Origin: Orientallactaga sibirica
Taxonomy: Eukaryota; Chordata; Mammalia; Rodentia; Dipodidae
Length of the DNA stretch: 64,000 nt
Direction of reading: 5' to 3'
Assembly: GCA_036365145.1 (NCBI GenBank)
Contig: JAEOAD010002279.1
Location: 4,387,974 to 4,451,973 of the forward strand
The position numbers and the translations under genes were made by a program. The first letter of the stretch is position 1. Every line of letters starts with the position of its first letter. The notes below the pieces were generated by a model. The model was not told the origin of the DNA. It was given only the letters and a program-made list of their open reading frames with translations, and made no database searches. Positions 48,401 to 52,810 of the stretch are shown one piece after another.

Positions 48401-49229
48401 TGGCTCTCTTGCCACTGCAAATGAACATGAGACACATGCACCACTTTGTACCCAGCTTTATGTGGGCGCTGAGGAATTGAACCCAGGCTGGCAGGCTTTG
48501 CAAAATCAAGTGCCTTTTACTATTGAGCCACCTCCCATCCCCATGTATAGAATTTTTTTTAATTATTGACAGCCTCCATAATTATAGGCAATAAAGCATG
48601 GTAATTCCCTCCCTGCCCCCCACTTTCCCCTGCACAACTCCACTTTCCATCATATTCCCCCTCAATCAGTCTCTTTTCAGTTTGATGTCATGATCTTTTC
48701 CTCCTATTATGATGGTCTTGTGTAGGGAGTGTCAGGCACTGTGAGGTCATGGATATGCAGGCCATTTTGTGTCTGGAGGAGCGCATTGTAAGCAGTCCTA
48801 CCCTTCCTTTGTTTCCACATTCTTTCTGCCACCTCTTATGTATAGAACTTTTAAAAGAAATAATCATTAAATTGTGTGTGCATGTCATTTGGTTGGCTTG
48901 GTTTTTGAGGCAGGGTCTCACCGTGTATTCCTGGCTGGCCTGGAACTCACGACAACCTCCCTGCCTCTGCGCCCTGAACGCAGGTGTGTGCGCTGCCTCC
49001 CCTAACGTCATGGATCACGTTGCTGTTTCCCAATGGTCTGCACTGATGGTGTACACTGGTCTTTGTCTTGCAGAAGCTGAGCATCTATGGTGACCTGGAA
49101 TTCATGAATGAGCAGAAGCTCAGCAGATACCCAGCCTCCTCCCTGGTGCTCGTCAGATCGAACGCTGAAGACCACGAAGAAGCGGGGCCTCTGCCCACTA
49201 AAGTGGATCTTGCTCATTCAGAAATTTAA
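12770..49229 (+). CDS. TMEM59: TMEM59, complete gene, eight coding exons
   Basis: TMEM59 (DCF1) is a type I membrane glycoprotein of the Golgi and endolysosomes. It limits APP glycosylation and trafficking and can drive ATG16L1-dependent LC3 lipidation. The joined exons total 969 bp: 322 residues plus TAA, against 323 in human and mouse. All splice sites are GT-AG and keep the frame. A signal peptide (about 1-35, leucine run, ASA before AEAF) is followed by a cysteine-rich lumenal part, an N-glycosylation site NRT at about 89-91, one membrane span at about 238-262, and a tail that includes [13 protein letters not shown] and ends in HSEI. The spacing Y-x3-E-x4-Y-x2-L of the ATG16L1-binding motif is preserved. 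Start chosen at 12770 because of the signal peptide and the overlapping YY1 context. Introns are swollen by SINEs and an antisense provirus. Confidence 0.96.
13291..14105 (+). mobile_element. tRNA SINE, truncated tRNA SINE, 7SL SINE
   Basis: Copies at 13291-13517 (a diverged head, long CT run), 13793-13930 (stops after GTTTGCATAGGCTTGGAGG) and a diverged B1-like copy at 13961-14105. Confidence 0.8.
14543..14739 (-). mobile_element. tRNA-derived SINE
   Basis: Antisense copy with a T-rich start (14527-14560) and the complete tRNA head ending AGCCATCTCTCCAGCCC. Confidence 0.85.
14969..15642 (+). mobile_element. tRNA SINE, 7SL SINE, CTCF-motif tRNA SINE
   Basis: Copies at 14969-15190, 15208-15350 and 15375-15642. 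The last belongs to the longer subfamily with AAGGGCGCAATGCCGCACTT and CCACAAGGGGGCGC. Its head contains a short duplication of GGTTCCAATCTCCAG. Confidence 0.85.
15515..15528 (+). promoter_or_regulatory. CTCF-like core motif in SINE (copy 1)
   Basis: CCACAAGGGGGCGC, one base from the CTCF core CCACCAGGGGGCGC. The flank on the left is CTTGA rather than the preferred TGG. Confidence 0.5.
16187..16462 (+). mobile_element. Old B1-like fragment and younger 7SL SINE
   Basis: A diverged copy (16187-16300) with GGAGGCTGAGGCAGGAGGA, closer to general rodent B1, lies beside a consensus-like copy (16308-16462). This gives two age layers side by side. Confidence 0.7.
16756..17905 (-). mobile_element. 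Antisense SINE cluster: three tRNA, one 7SL
   Basis: tRNA SINEs at 16756-16968, 17105-17318 (long-body variant) and 17718-17903, with a B1-like copy at 17541-17697. Diverged SINE-like heads also lie at 17010-17080 and 17325-17405. Confidence 0.8.
18072..18280 (-). mobile_element. tRNA-derived SINE, diverged
   Basis: Antisense copy with a degenerate head (TGTTGAGCCATCTCTCCAACCCC), so it is older than its neighbours. Confidence 0.75.
18556..18582. repeat. (GT)n microsatellite
   Basis: About 13 pure GT units followed by ACACATACACATG. Confidence 0.9.
18880..19228 (-). mobile_element. 7SL SINE and tRNA SINE, antisense
   Basis: B1-like copy at 18880-19031 and tRNA SINE at 19042-19228, both near consensus. 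Confidence 0.85.
19774..19972 (+). mobile_element. tRNA-derived SINE
   Basis: Full copy. AATAACAAACTCAG before it and AAAATAAACTCAG after it look like target-site duplications. Confidence 0.85.
20182..20287 (+). CDS. TMEM59: TMEM59 coding exon 2
   Basis: Acceptor TTCCCAG|GAAGAGGAG, donor TCTG|GTAAGC. It encodes [11 protein letters not shown] onward, with four cysteines and the NRT glycosylation site. It ends in phase 1. Confidence 0.95.
21316..22147 (+). mobile_element. Old B1 fragment and two 7SL SINEs
   Basis: A diverged B1-like fragment at 21316-21440 and younger copies at 21739-21880 and 21988-22147. The block 21440-21735 between them is unassigned. Confidence 0.75.
22165..22632 (-). 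mobile_element. tRNA SINE inserted into an older tRNA SINE
   Basis: The outer copy (22165-22341) is cut within its head at TGAGTCATCTTTT. The inner copy (22342-22613) belongs to the CTCF-motif subfamily. The same TGAGTCATCTTTT recurs at 22614-22626 as the target-site duplication, after which the end of the outer SINE should resume but only TTTTGAGCTC follows. Confidence 0.9.
22476..22489 (-). promoter_or_regulatory. CTCF-like core motif in SINE (copy 2)
   Basis: Complement reads CCACAAGGGGGCGC, preceded by CTTGA. It is identical in the core to copies 1, 3 and 5. Confidence 0.5.
22655..23010 (-). mobile_element. 7SL SINE and tRNA SINE, antisense
   Basis: B1-like copy at 22655-22801 and a diverged tRNA SINE at 22818-23010. 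The latter ends about 100 bp before TMEM59 exon 3. Confidence 0.8.
23118..23212 (+). CDS. TMEM59: TMEM59 coding exon 3
   Basis: Acceptor CTCTTTCAG|CTTGTAC, donor CAA|GTATGA. It encodes [19 protein letters not shown] and on to RQEQ. It restores phase 0. The GTATGA donor is weaker than the others. Confidence 0.95.
23560..23884 (-). mobile_element. 7SL SINE and tRNA SINE, antisense
   Basis: B1-like copy at 23560-23694, lacking part of CTCCCGAGTGCTGG, then a tRNA SINE at 23710-23884. Confidence 0.8.
24452..24787 (+). mobile_element. B4/composite-type SINE (copy A)
   Basis: An older SINE-like unit with GGCTATAATGATGGCTGCG, ATAACCTCAGGCCC, GGAATCAGTAAGAGACTTGG and GGCCACATACACCCC. Related to 29809-30045. 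It resembles the rodent B4-type composite SINE. Confidence 0.5.
24788..25174. mobile_element. Two tRNA SINEs, facing
   Basis: A diverged plus-strand copy (24788-24935) and an antisense copy (24980-25174). Confidence 0.75.
25277..25480. repeat. Tandem duplication with long A run
   Basis: CTTCTGAGGCTGGG, AAACATCTCC, TTGGTAAAGTGCTTGGCTTA and ATCCCCAGA occur twice (from about 25303 and 25410). A run of about 36 A separates them (25364-25400). Confidence 0.85.
25488..25765 (+). mobile_element. Old SINE remnant and 7SL SINE
   Basis: A diverged SINE-like remnant at 25488-25620 and a B1-like copy at 25623-25765, the latter lacking CACTCGGGAGGCAG. Confidence 0.7.
25982..26485 (+). mobile_element. 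Two tRNA SINEs fused to a 7SL 3' half
   Basis: tRNA SINEs at 25982-26165 and 26197-26375. The second runs without break into the right half of a B1-like element (GAGTTCAAGGCCACCCTGAG) at 26388-26485, forming a chimera. Confidence 0.75.
26560..26816 (-). mobile_element. CTCF-motif tRNA SINE
   Basis: Full antisense copy of the long subfamily. CTTACTCTTAA flanks both sides (26528 and 26818) as a target-site duplication. Confidence 0.88.
26680..26693 (-). promoter_or_regulatory. CTCF-like core motif in SINE (copy 3)
   Basis: Complement reads CCACAAGGGGGCGC within the element above. Confidence 0.5.
27090..27236 (-). mobile_element. 7SL-derived SINE
   Basis: Antisense copy about 110 bp before TMEM59 exon 4. 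Confidence 0.85.
27347..27499 (+). CDS. TMEM59: TMEM59 coding exon 4
   Basis: 51 codons in phase 0, acceptor TTGTTTAG|CTCATG, donor CAG|GTGACA. It encodes [17 protein letters not shown] onward to KIVIFQ. The run [10 protein letters not shown] is hydrophobic but lies in the lumenal part. Confidence 0.95.
27880..28090 (-). mobile_element. tRNA-derived SINE
   Basis: Antisense copy. CTCAGTACAGATTTTTTT before and CTCAGGGCAGATTTTTTT after suggest diverged target-site duplications. Confidence 0.85.
29050..29390. mobile_element. Two 7SL SINEs, facing, beside exon 5
   Basis: Antisense copy at 29050-29183 and plus-strand copy at 29238-29390. The second ends about 25 bp before the exon 5 acceptor. GAGATGTAGAGCTTTTT / GAATGTAGAGCTTTTTT flank the first. 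Confidence 0.85.
29416..29497 (+). CDS. TMEM59: TMEM59 coding exon 5
   Basis: Acceptor CATTTCAG|TCTAAG, donor TCCT|GTAAGT. It encodes [20 protein letters not shown] onward to SKMS. It ends in phase 1. Confidence 0.95.
29809..30228 (+). mobile_element. B4/composite-type SINE (copy B) and old tRNA SINE
   Basis: 29809-30045 shares order and motifs with 24452-24787 (CTCTAATCCTGGCTGTGG, AGTGAGCTCTGGGGTCAGCAAGAGAG). It is followed by a highly diverged tRNA SINE (30046-30228). Confidence 0.5.
30240..30879. mobile_element. Three 7SL SINEs with (GAAA)n/(GGAA)n tail
   Basis: Copies at 30240-30388 (minus), 30478-30585 (plus, with a purine-rich GAAA/GGAA/GGGA tail to 30675) and 30730-30879 (minus). Confidence 0.85.
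31090..31589. mobile_element. Truncated tRNA SINE joined to two 7SL SINEs
   Basis: An antisense tRNA SINE (31090-31255) stops at GATCCTTTGG, where a plus-strand B1-like copy begins (31256-31400). An antisense B1-like copy follows (31446-31589). The missing tRNA SINE head suggests deletion at the junction. Confidence 0.8.
31757..31838 (+). CDS. TMEM59: TMEM59 coding exon 6
   Basis: Acceptor CTTAGCAG|ATCTTC, donor CCCT|GTATGT. It completes a split tyrosine codon and encodes [20 protein letters not shown] and on to RCLS. It ends in phase 2. Confidence 0.94.
32064..32430. repeat. Minisatellite, five units of about 76 bp
   Basis: Units start with TAGTGATCAGACAGAATA at 32064, 32141, 32217, 32291 and 32368 and end with CACATTGTA. 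Lengths are 77, 76, 74, 77 and a partial 63. Divergence between units is modest, so the expansion is fairly recent. Confidence 0.95.
32452..32893 (+). mobile_element. tRNA SINE fragment and 7SL SINE
   Basis: A diverged, 3'-truncated tRNA SINE (32452-32560) and a B1-like copy (32734-32893) with an ACAAACAAACC-containing tail. Confidence 0.8.
33357..33865 (+). mobile_element. Two 7SL SINEs and a tRNA SINE
   Basis: B1-like copies at 33357-33505 and 33536-33665, and a tRNA SINE at 33682-33865 with duplicated CAGATAGATGCAC. All are on the TMEM59 sense strand. Confidence 0.85.
34013..34121 (+). CDS. TMEM59: TMEM59 coding exon 7 (membrane span)
   Basis: Acceptor TTTCTTTCTAG|TAACTC, donor GAG|GTGAGT. 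It encodes [20 protein letters not shown] and the rest of the single membrane span, then AVEQYVPPE. The exon stops in the middle of the ATG16L1-binding motif. Confidence 0.96.
34553..35090. mobile_element. 7SL/tRNA SINE chimera, 7SL SINE, tRNA SINE
   Basis: A B1-like left half (34553-34630) runs into a tRNA SINE right half (34632-34735), followed by antisense B1-like (34740-34892) and tRNA (34893-35090) copies. The last lacks the CTCF-like core but shares the CTCTCAGCCGCTGTGA body. Confidence 0.75.
35572..35810. repeat. 119 bp tandem duplication
   Basis: TGTCTAAGGTCAGCAGAGCT to ACTGATCCTTT occurs twice, at 35572-35690 and 35691-35810, with few differences. It abuts the LTR-like segment at 35817. 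Confidence 0.95.
35817..35932 (-). mobile_element. LTR-like segment, R/U5 part of the 3' LTR?
   Basis: From GCAGATTCGGACAGTACC to GATGAACTCGGGAGG it matches 47407-47485 in the provirus 5' LTR. It starts with TGCGG like that LTR. It is the part missing from the LTR piece at 39749-40021, so the two may be one LTR split by a 3.8 kb insertion. A separate solo LTR is the alternative. Confidence 0.6.
36010..36200 (-). mobile_element. L1 3' end, GC-richer type, antisense
   Basis: The T-run, TTTATTAGTTATGTACATACTCAGTA and GGGGATGCCAGTTATCCCTTG resemble 54385-54560 (TAGTTATAGACCCACTCAGT, GGGGATGCCGGTTACATC). A different L1 tail type from that at 1178-1480. The class call rests on general resemblance. 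Confidence 0.45.
36210..36598 (-). mobile_element. 7SL SINE and tRNA SINE with (GT)n
   Basis: Antisense B1-like copy (36210-36366) and tRNA SINE (36380-36598). About 24 GT units (36394-36441) replace the GA-rich part of the tRNA SINE. Confidence 0.85.
36905..37117 (-). mobile_element. tRNA-derived SINE
   Basis: Antisense copy. GTGCAGTGTTTT before (36858) and after (37117) is a clear target-site duplication. Confidence 0.9.
37130..38515 (+). mobile_element. L1 3' region with nested SINEs
   Basis: L1 ORF2-end-like sequence (37130-37660, with ACAGAATGGGAAAAGATCTT) is interrupted by a CTCF-motif tRNA SINE (37663-37905), resumes at 37906-38005, is interrupted by a B1-like copy (38012-38170) and a truncated tRNA SINE (38178-38230), and ends in a 3' untranslated part (38230-38515) with an A-rich tail. 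AAAAAATGTTCAACATC flanks the first nested SINE. Confidence 0.75.
37803..37816 (+). promoter_or_regulatory. CTCF-like core motif in SINE (copy 4, decayed)
   Basis: CCACAAGGGGGCAC: the CpG of the core has become CA, as expected from methylated CpG decay. Confidence 0.4.
38584..38780 (+). mobile_element. tRNA-derived SINE
   Basis: Flanked by AAGACATCTTTTG at about 38571 and 38797, a target-site duplication. Its body has the GAGGTGAGGCAAGTACAAG variant. Confidence 0.9.
38881..39552. mobile_element. Inverted (twin-primed) L1 insertion with later SINE
   Basis: Antisense L1 3' end (38885-39150) is joined directly to plus-sense L1 sequence (CTATAGCACTCCTAGGCATA, 39150-39265). CAAGTTACTTTAAAA flanks the whole block (38866 and 39553). 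An old B1-like piece (39320-39425) and a tRNA SINE piece (39482-39550) lie inside. Confidence 0.7.
39587..39748 (+). mobile_element. 7SL-derived SINE inside the LTR region
   Basis: Consensus-like copy with GTTAATTCCAGGTCAGCCTGG. AAAACTCAACGA before and AAAACTCAATGA after are the target-site duplication. Confidence 0.9.
39749..40021 (-). repeat. 3' LTR piece of the provirus
   Basis: From GAGGATGCAAACA to AAATGGCTC it matches 47500-47692 with scattered differences. It ends in TGACA next to the polypurine tract. On the viral strand it carries AAATAAA near 39775, the likely polyadenylation signal, in a segment that the 5' LTR lacks. Confidence 0.8.
40026..40042 (-). other. Polypurine tract of the provirus
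   Basis: On the viral strand this is an A-rich run ending in GGGG, placed 4 bases before the LTR edge. It serves as primer for plus-strand DNA synthesis. Confidence 0.75.
40233..41079 (-). pseudogene. env: env transmembrane subunit remnant
   Basis: Two overlapping open segments (40693-41079 and 40233-40703) in different frames cover most of a class II envelope transmembrane subunit. Visible are a basic cleavage site (SRPKR), a hydrophobic alanine-rich fusion-peptide-like segment after it, a heptad region, a cysteine pair region and a hydrophobic membrane segment near the C terminus. A frame change near 40700 separates the two. The surface subunit upstream is mostly absent, so an intact entry protein is not encoded. 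Confidence 0.8.
41441..41740 (-). pseudogene. pol end / env start remnant
   Basis: The frame opens with an integrase C-terminal motif ([15 protein letters not shown]), as in class II elements where pol and env overlap. It then gives an env surface N-terminal-like part with a VNDTH motif. From 41080 to 41440 only scattered stop-filled remnants remain. Confidence 0.7.
41741..42383 (-). pseudogene. pol: pol integrase remnant
   Basis: The zinc-binding part (H-H then C-x2-C) lies near 42250-42380 and has a stop codon just after CPE. The core opens with [12 protein letters not shown], where the first catalytic aspartate is serine. The region expected to hold the second aspartate and the glutamate is missing, and sequence resumes in the C-terminal part (YSPQN-like, near 41925). 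Confidence 0.75.
42384..43140 (-). pseudogene. pol: pol connection and RNase H remnant
   Basis: The RNase H part (42384-42719) shows the ELRAV and YTDSHYIA motifs and [16 protein letters not shown], typical of class II pol. The connection part (42901-43135) is in another frame and has [10 protein letters not shown]. Stops and shifts lie between 42720 and 42900. Confidence 0.8.
43140..44420 (-). pseudogene. pol: pol reverse transcriptase, SINE-broken
   Basis: Fingers and palm are recognisable: [12 protein letters not shown] near 44190, [10 protein letters not shown] near 44050, and the catalytic loop at 43824-43835, which reads YMDV instead of YMDD. Frame shifts occur near 44130 and 43900. 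The thumb ([10 protein letters not shown], near 43600) is followed by a SINE inserted at 43271-43517. Confidence 0.85.
43271..43517 (-). mobile_element. Dimeric 7SL SINE inside pol
   Basis: Flanked by CTGAATCACCTTTT at 43257-43270 and 43518-43531. The left 160 bp are a consensus B1-like copy. The right 90 bp (CCCAGGCTGGCCTCGAACTC) are a second, different 7SL-type unit, so one pair of duplications holds two units. Confidence 0.88.
44700..45260 (-). pseudogene. pro: dUTPase-protease (pro) remnant
   Basis: The dUTPase part (44945-45259) shows AGLDL, GRSSS and [11 protein letters not shown], matching conserved dUTPase motifs in order. The protease (44710-44934) has the active-site DTGADDS (44752-44763). 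They are split by a stop near 44940. dUTPase fused upstream of protease is a beta-/class II trait. Confidence 0.85.
45390..46115 (-). pseudogene. gag: gag capsid and nucleocapsid remnant
   Basis: Capsid pieces (45492-46075) include [11 protein letters not shown] and a major homology region-like [14 protein letters not shown]. The first nucleocapsid knuckle (45411-45452) has a perfect C-x2-C-x4-H-x4-C spacing. The second knuckle is degraded by a shift near 45350. Confidence 0.85.
46078..46350 (+). mobile_element. CTCF-motif tRNA SINE inside gag
   Basis: Complete copy of the long subfamily. AAAGACAATGACTC before and AAAGACGACTCT after are the diverged target-site duplication. It is antisense to gag. 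Confidence 0.88.
46202..46215 (+). promoter_or_regulatory. CTCF-like core motif in SINE (copy 5, best)
   Basis: TGG is followed by CCACAAGGGGGCGC here, so the extended match TGGCCACAAGGGGGCGC differs from the CTCF consensus at one position. Strongest of the five. Confidence 0.6.
46380..47172 (-). pseudogene. gag: gag N-terminal part (matrix and linker) remnant
   Basis: Two frames (46903-47172 and 46506-46910) overlap. They give an acidic, proline-containing linker ([17 protein letters not shown]) of the kind found between matrix and capsid in class II gag. The start of gag is not clear. The frame ends near 46506 and continues after the SINE. Confidence 0.65.
47377..47394 (-). other. Primer binding site, lysine-tRNA-like
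   Basis: On the plus strand GTCCCTGTTCAGGTGCCA matches the 3' end of tRNA-Lys3 at 16 of 18 positions. The two differences are both transitions. It sits 2 bases from the 5' LTR edge. Confidence 0.75.
47397..47696 (-). repeat. 5' LTR of the provirus, internally deleted
   Basis: Starts with TGCGGAGACC next to the primer site and ends near GGCTCCCA. It is about 300 bp and lacks the segment with the polyadenylation signal found in the 3' LTR. An A-rich stretch (47447-47464) is expanded. Confidence 0.8.
47770..48541 (-). mobile_element. Three tRNA SINEs, antisense
   Basis: Copies at 47770-47947, 47952-48144 (long-body variant) and 48350-48541 (diverged). The block 48150-48345 between them is unassigned. 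Confidence 0.8.
48555..49012 (-). mobile_element. L1 3' end and old B1-like copy, antisense
   Basis: 48555-48840 matches the L1 tails at 1178 and 38885. A diverged B1-like copy (48897-49012) follows and ends about 60 bp before TMEM59 exon 8. Confidence 0.7.
49074..49229 (+). CDS. TMEM59: TMEM59 coding exon 8 and stop
   Basis: Acceptor TGTCTTGCAG|AAGCTG. It encodes [16 protein letters not shown], completing the ATG16L1-binding motif, then the acidic tail [13 protein letters not shown] and HSEI, and ends in TAA at 49227-49229. Confidence 0.96.
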   Translation, partial: KLSIYGDLEFMNEQKLSRYPASSLVLVRSNAEDHEEAGPLPTKVDLAHSEI

Positions 49230-49365
49230 GCTGCTTCCCCGCCCCCAGAGTCATCTGTACTTAAACTTCCATTGTTCATAGAGCTTTTTAAGGTGGTTCT
49301 GTTGGATATAGGCCTTAAGAAATCATTGTAAAATGCAAATAAAGTTACCTGAATCTGTGAGGACT
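49230..49365 (+). other. TMEM59: TMEM59 3' untranslated region
   Basis: Short, repeat-free. The AATAAA at 49338-49343 is the only canonical signal nearby. A weaker ATTAAA at about 49674 may serve a longer form. Confidence 0.75.
49338..49343 (+). terminator. TMEM59: TMEM59 polyadenylation signal
   Basis: AATAAA in GCAAATAAAGTTACC, 109 bp after the stop codon. TTTGCTACAACTTTACC and GTATTTTTGTTTC downstream give the expected U/GU-rich context. Confidence 0.8.
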
Positions 49366-49826
49366 GAATTTGCTACAACTTTACCTGTATTTTTGTTTCT
49401 AGTAATTTAAGACATGGACATTGGGGTAGTATTTTTCTTTTACTAATACCTGTGGCTACTCTGTTAGTTGCATTTTTTTTCCTTTAGCCAGATTCTTCAA
49501 GCTGATCACTGTTGTTGCCCACCTCCTGCCGGGGCGTGTCCCTTAGCTCCATTTGTATGCTGAGTTTCTAGTAGACATGCTTCTGCTCAGAAATGGCCTC
49601 CAAGCTGGACTCGGAAACTCGGCAGAAAATGCTGTTGAATGACACTACATTCCCAATTGTATTGAATCAAAACTATTAAAATCTTACTTGAGTAACTATG
49701 CCCTGAAGTGTGAGTATCTGATTTTCCTGGTCTTCCCTCCCACCCCTTCCCAAGCCCAGAGAATTGCAAAGTGTTCTTAGCTTCTGGTCTCTTAACAGGA
49801 TGGCCAGGGTTGAAGCATTTGTTGTT
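49366..49826. other. Unique intergenic sequence after TMEM59
   Basis: No repeat or frame recognised. It contains the possible alternative ATTAAA signal. Confidence 0.6.
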
Positions 49827-50698
49827 TTTCTGGTTTGGTTTTTGTTTTTCAAGGTAGGGTCTCACTCTGGTCCAGGCTGACCTGGAATTCACTGTGTAGT
49901 CTCCCGAGTGGTCTCAACTCTCAGTGATCCTCCTACCTCTGCCTCCCGAGTGCTGGGATTAAAGGTGTGTGCCACCATGCCCGGCATTTGGTGTTACTCT
50001 GAACAAGCTGCTAGCATCAAAGCAGAACATTAAGATACTTATTGAAAAGCTGGGTCAGCCTGAGCTGCAGTGAAACCCTACCTCAAACTAAAAAAAAAAA
50101 AAAAATTCAAAAGCCAGTGTGGTGGCACACATCTTTAATCCCAGCACTAGGGAAGCAGAGGTAGGAAGATTGCCATGAGTTTCATGCCACTGAGGGTTTC
50201 AGGTCACTATGAGATGACATAGTGAACTCCAGGTCAGCCTGGGCTAAAGTGAGACCCTACCTCAAAAACAAAGGGCCGGGCGTGGTGGTGCACGCCTTTA
50301 ATCCCAGCACTCGGGAGGCAGAGGTAGGAGGATTGCCAAGAGTTCAAGGCCACCCTGAGACTACATAGTTAATTCCAGGTCAGCCTGGACCAGAGTGAGA
50401 CCCTACCTTGCAAAACCAAAAAAAAAAAAAAAAGTATTTTCAGAGAAAACTGTATTTTGGTAATAAGAATTTTACTCTTGTGATATAAAATTAAGTCTAT
50501 ATTTGACTTGACAAAAATAATTGTGCTCCTCCCCTCAAAGAAAAAAATAGCTGGGTGTGGTGGTTCACACCTTTAATCCCAGCACTCAGGAGGTAGAGGT
50601 AGGAGGATCACCATGAGTTCAAGGCTACCCTGAGACTTCAGAGTGAATTTCATGTCAGCCTGGGCTAGAGTGAGACCCTACCTCGAAAAACAAAAAAT
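49827..50698. mobile_element. 7SL SINE cluster, five copies
   Basis: One antisense copy (49827-49985) and plus-strand copies at 50060-50105 (3' end only), 50111-50275, 50276-50435 and 50548-50698. Confidence 0.85.
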
Positions 50699-50744
50699 TG
50701 CGCCCTTCCTTTCCCAACAATGATACAGATTTGAAGTTGGAGTG

Positions 50745-51560
50745 AGGGCTGAAGAGAAGGCTTAGCAATTAAGGCTCTTGCCTGCAAAGCCTGAGAACCC
50801 AGTTCTATTCCCCATGACCCACATAAGCCAGATGCACAAAGGGTCACAAATGTCTGGAGTTCATTTGCAGTGGCTGGAGGCCCTGACTGCCCATTCTGTC
50901 CCTCTTCCCTCCCACTGTCTCAGATAAGTAAATTTAAACCAGGGATGGTTGTGCATGCCTTTAATCCCAGCACTTGGGAGGCAGAGGTAGGAGGATCGCT
51001 GTGAGTTCAAGGCCACCCTGAGACTACATAGTGAATTCCAGAATTCCAGGTCAGCCTGAGCAAGAGGGAGACCCAACCTTGAAAAAGAAAAAAAACTATA
51101 TATATATAATTTATTCATAAGGAGGGAAAGAATGGGCCACTTTGTGCATCTGGCTTTACGTGGGTACTGGGGAATTGAACCCCAGTCCTTAGGTTTTGCA
51201 GGCAAGTGCCTTAACCACTGAACCATCTTCAGCCCTCAGGTAATGTTTTCAGATCTTTCTTCGCCTGCTTGTCTTGGGGGAATTAAGCCTCGAACCAGGT
51301 TCCTTAGGCTTCACAGGCAAGCACTTAGCCACTAAGCCAGGCCCACCACTGCCAGTCTTTATCCAGGGACCCACCTTCACTCCCGATTACTTCACAACAA
51401 GCAGGGACCGGGCATGGTGGTTTACGCCTTTAATCCCAGCATTTGGGAGGCAGAGGTAAGAGGATCGCCTTGAGTTCACCTGAGAATACATAGTTAATTC
51501 CAGGTCAGCCTGGACCAGAGTGAGACCCTACCTCGAAAAACAAAACAAAACAAAAAAAAG
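50745..51560. mobile_element. Mixed tRNA and 7SL SINE cluster
   Basis: tRNA SINEs at 50745-50935 (plus), 51105-51235 (minus) and 51237-51345 (minus, truncated). B1-like copies at 50938-51095 and 51405-51560 (plus). Confidence 0.8.
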
Positions 51561-51739
51561 AAAGAAAAAGACCAAAATAAATAAACCCTACAAAAAATAA
51601 AATAAATAAATGAATACTCAAGGCCATGCCTATGGCTGGCAGCTCTGACCTCATAAGTATGGGAGCATCAGGGCAGACCTGGGAGAAGTGAAGAGGAGGC
51701 TTGAGATGAGAAAGGAAAATAGAGATTTTTAAAATTTAA

Positions 51740-52290
51740 TATCATTTATTTATTTACTTATTTATTTATTTGAGAGAGAGAATGGGCACACCAGGGCCCC
51801 TAGCTATTGCAAATGAACTCCTGACACGTGTGCCCCCCTGTGCATCTGGCATACATGGATCCTGGGCTTCGCAGGCAAATGCCTTAAGGGCTCAGCCATT
51901 TCCCCAGCCCTGGAGATTGCTTTTTAACAAAAGCACCCCGCTCACAGGGATCAGCATGTGTGACATTCCTGGGGTGGGAGGAAGTGTGAGGAGAAGGAGG
52001 AGTTGCAAAAAGGCCAGTGAACCTGAGTGAGCTTGGCCAGGTGCCCATGTCATCAAGCATTGTTCCACTGGGGAGGAAGGTTACATACAGGATTCAGGGA
52101 GGTTGCCTGTGAAGCCTAAGGACCCAGATTCAACTCCCCAGACCCCACGTAAGCCAGACACACAAGGAGATGCATGCGCACAAGGTCACACATGTGCACA
52201 ATGTAGCACATGCATCTGGAGTTTGGTTACAGTGGCTAGAGGCCCTGGCATGCCCATTCTTTCCCTGCCTCCCTCCCTCAAAAAATAAAT
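51740..52290. mobile_element. Two tRNA SINEs
   Basis: Antisense copy at 51740-51915 with a TTTA-rich start, and a plus-strand copy at 52100-52290 that lacks the A box. Unique sequence 51920-52095 lies between. Confidence 0.75.
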
Positions 52291-52467
52291 AAGCATTTCT
52301 CTGGGTGATGAAATCAGGTTCAAAAGAGCATGTTACCCATAATGTGTGCATTATGAAAGTTTCTTTACATTCTCCTTACCTACTGTGTGTGCCTTAAACG
52401 TCTAAGCCACAAACCTAAGACAGTAATCCCTGTAAAATACAAGCATAGTTCACTGAAATGAAGTTGC

Positions 52468-52810
52468 AAAATGCTAACCTGGGCCCTGCTCTCTGCCACT
52501 GCCCTTGGCCATCGGGTTGTTGCTGGTACCTGCGCTGCAGCAGTCATGATGCACTTACTTCAGCTTGTGCGTGACCACTGGGTTCATACTCTTGTCTCTA
52601 TTGGATTTGTCTTTAGATGTTATGTGGACAGAAGGAATGATGAAAAGCTAACTACCTTTCAGAACAAGACTATGTTATTCAGAAGGGAATTGAGGCCCAA
52701 TGAAGAAGTAACTTGGAAGTAAAGACTGGCTAAATTTTAAAATGTTCCCATTTTAAAAGTTAGGAAAAATAAAAAGATATGTTTTATTTAAAAAAAAAAT
52801 GCTAACCTGG
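52468..52810 (+). mobile_element. Retroposed NDUFB1 cDNA with target-site duplications
   Basis: AAAATGCTAACCTGG occurs at 52468-52482 and 52796-52810. Between them are a GC-rich 5' untranslated part, the intronless coding frame, a short 3' part with AATAAA (about 52768) and an A-tail. This is the hallmark set of an L1-mediated processed copy. Confidence 0.93.
52546..52722 (+). pseudogene. NDUFB1: NDUFB1 retrocopy, full-length open frame
   Basis: NDUFB1 is a small accessory subunit of mitochondrial complex I with one membrane span. This copy reads 58 codons and stop from the ATG at 52546, the same length as human NDUFB1. Landmarks are [22 protein letters not shown] and [12 protein letters not shown]. 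Differences from the parent family are substitutions only, with no stop or shift, and none of the introns is present. No promoter is evident apart from what lies upstream, so it is most likely a processed pseudogene. A functional retrogene cannot be ruled out from sequence alone. An in-frame ATG at 52471 lies in the target-site duplication. Confidence 0.9.

Larger units (their letters stand above)
34122..49073 (+). other. TMEM59: TMEM59 intron 7, 15 kb, holding a provirus
   Basis: This is the longest intron. It contains SINEs, L1 pieces and an antisense betaretrovirus-like element. Unique parts at 34130-34550, 35100-35570, 36600-36900 and 47700-47770 show no further TMEM59 exon. Confidence 0.85.
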
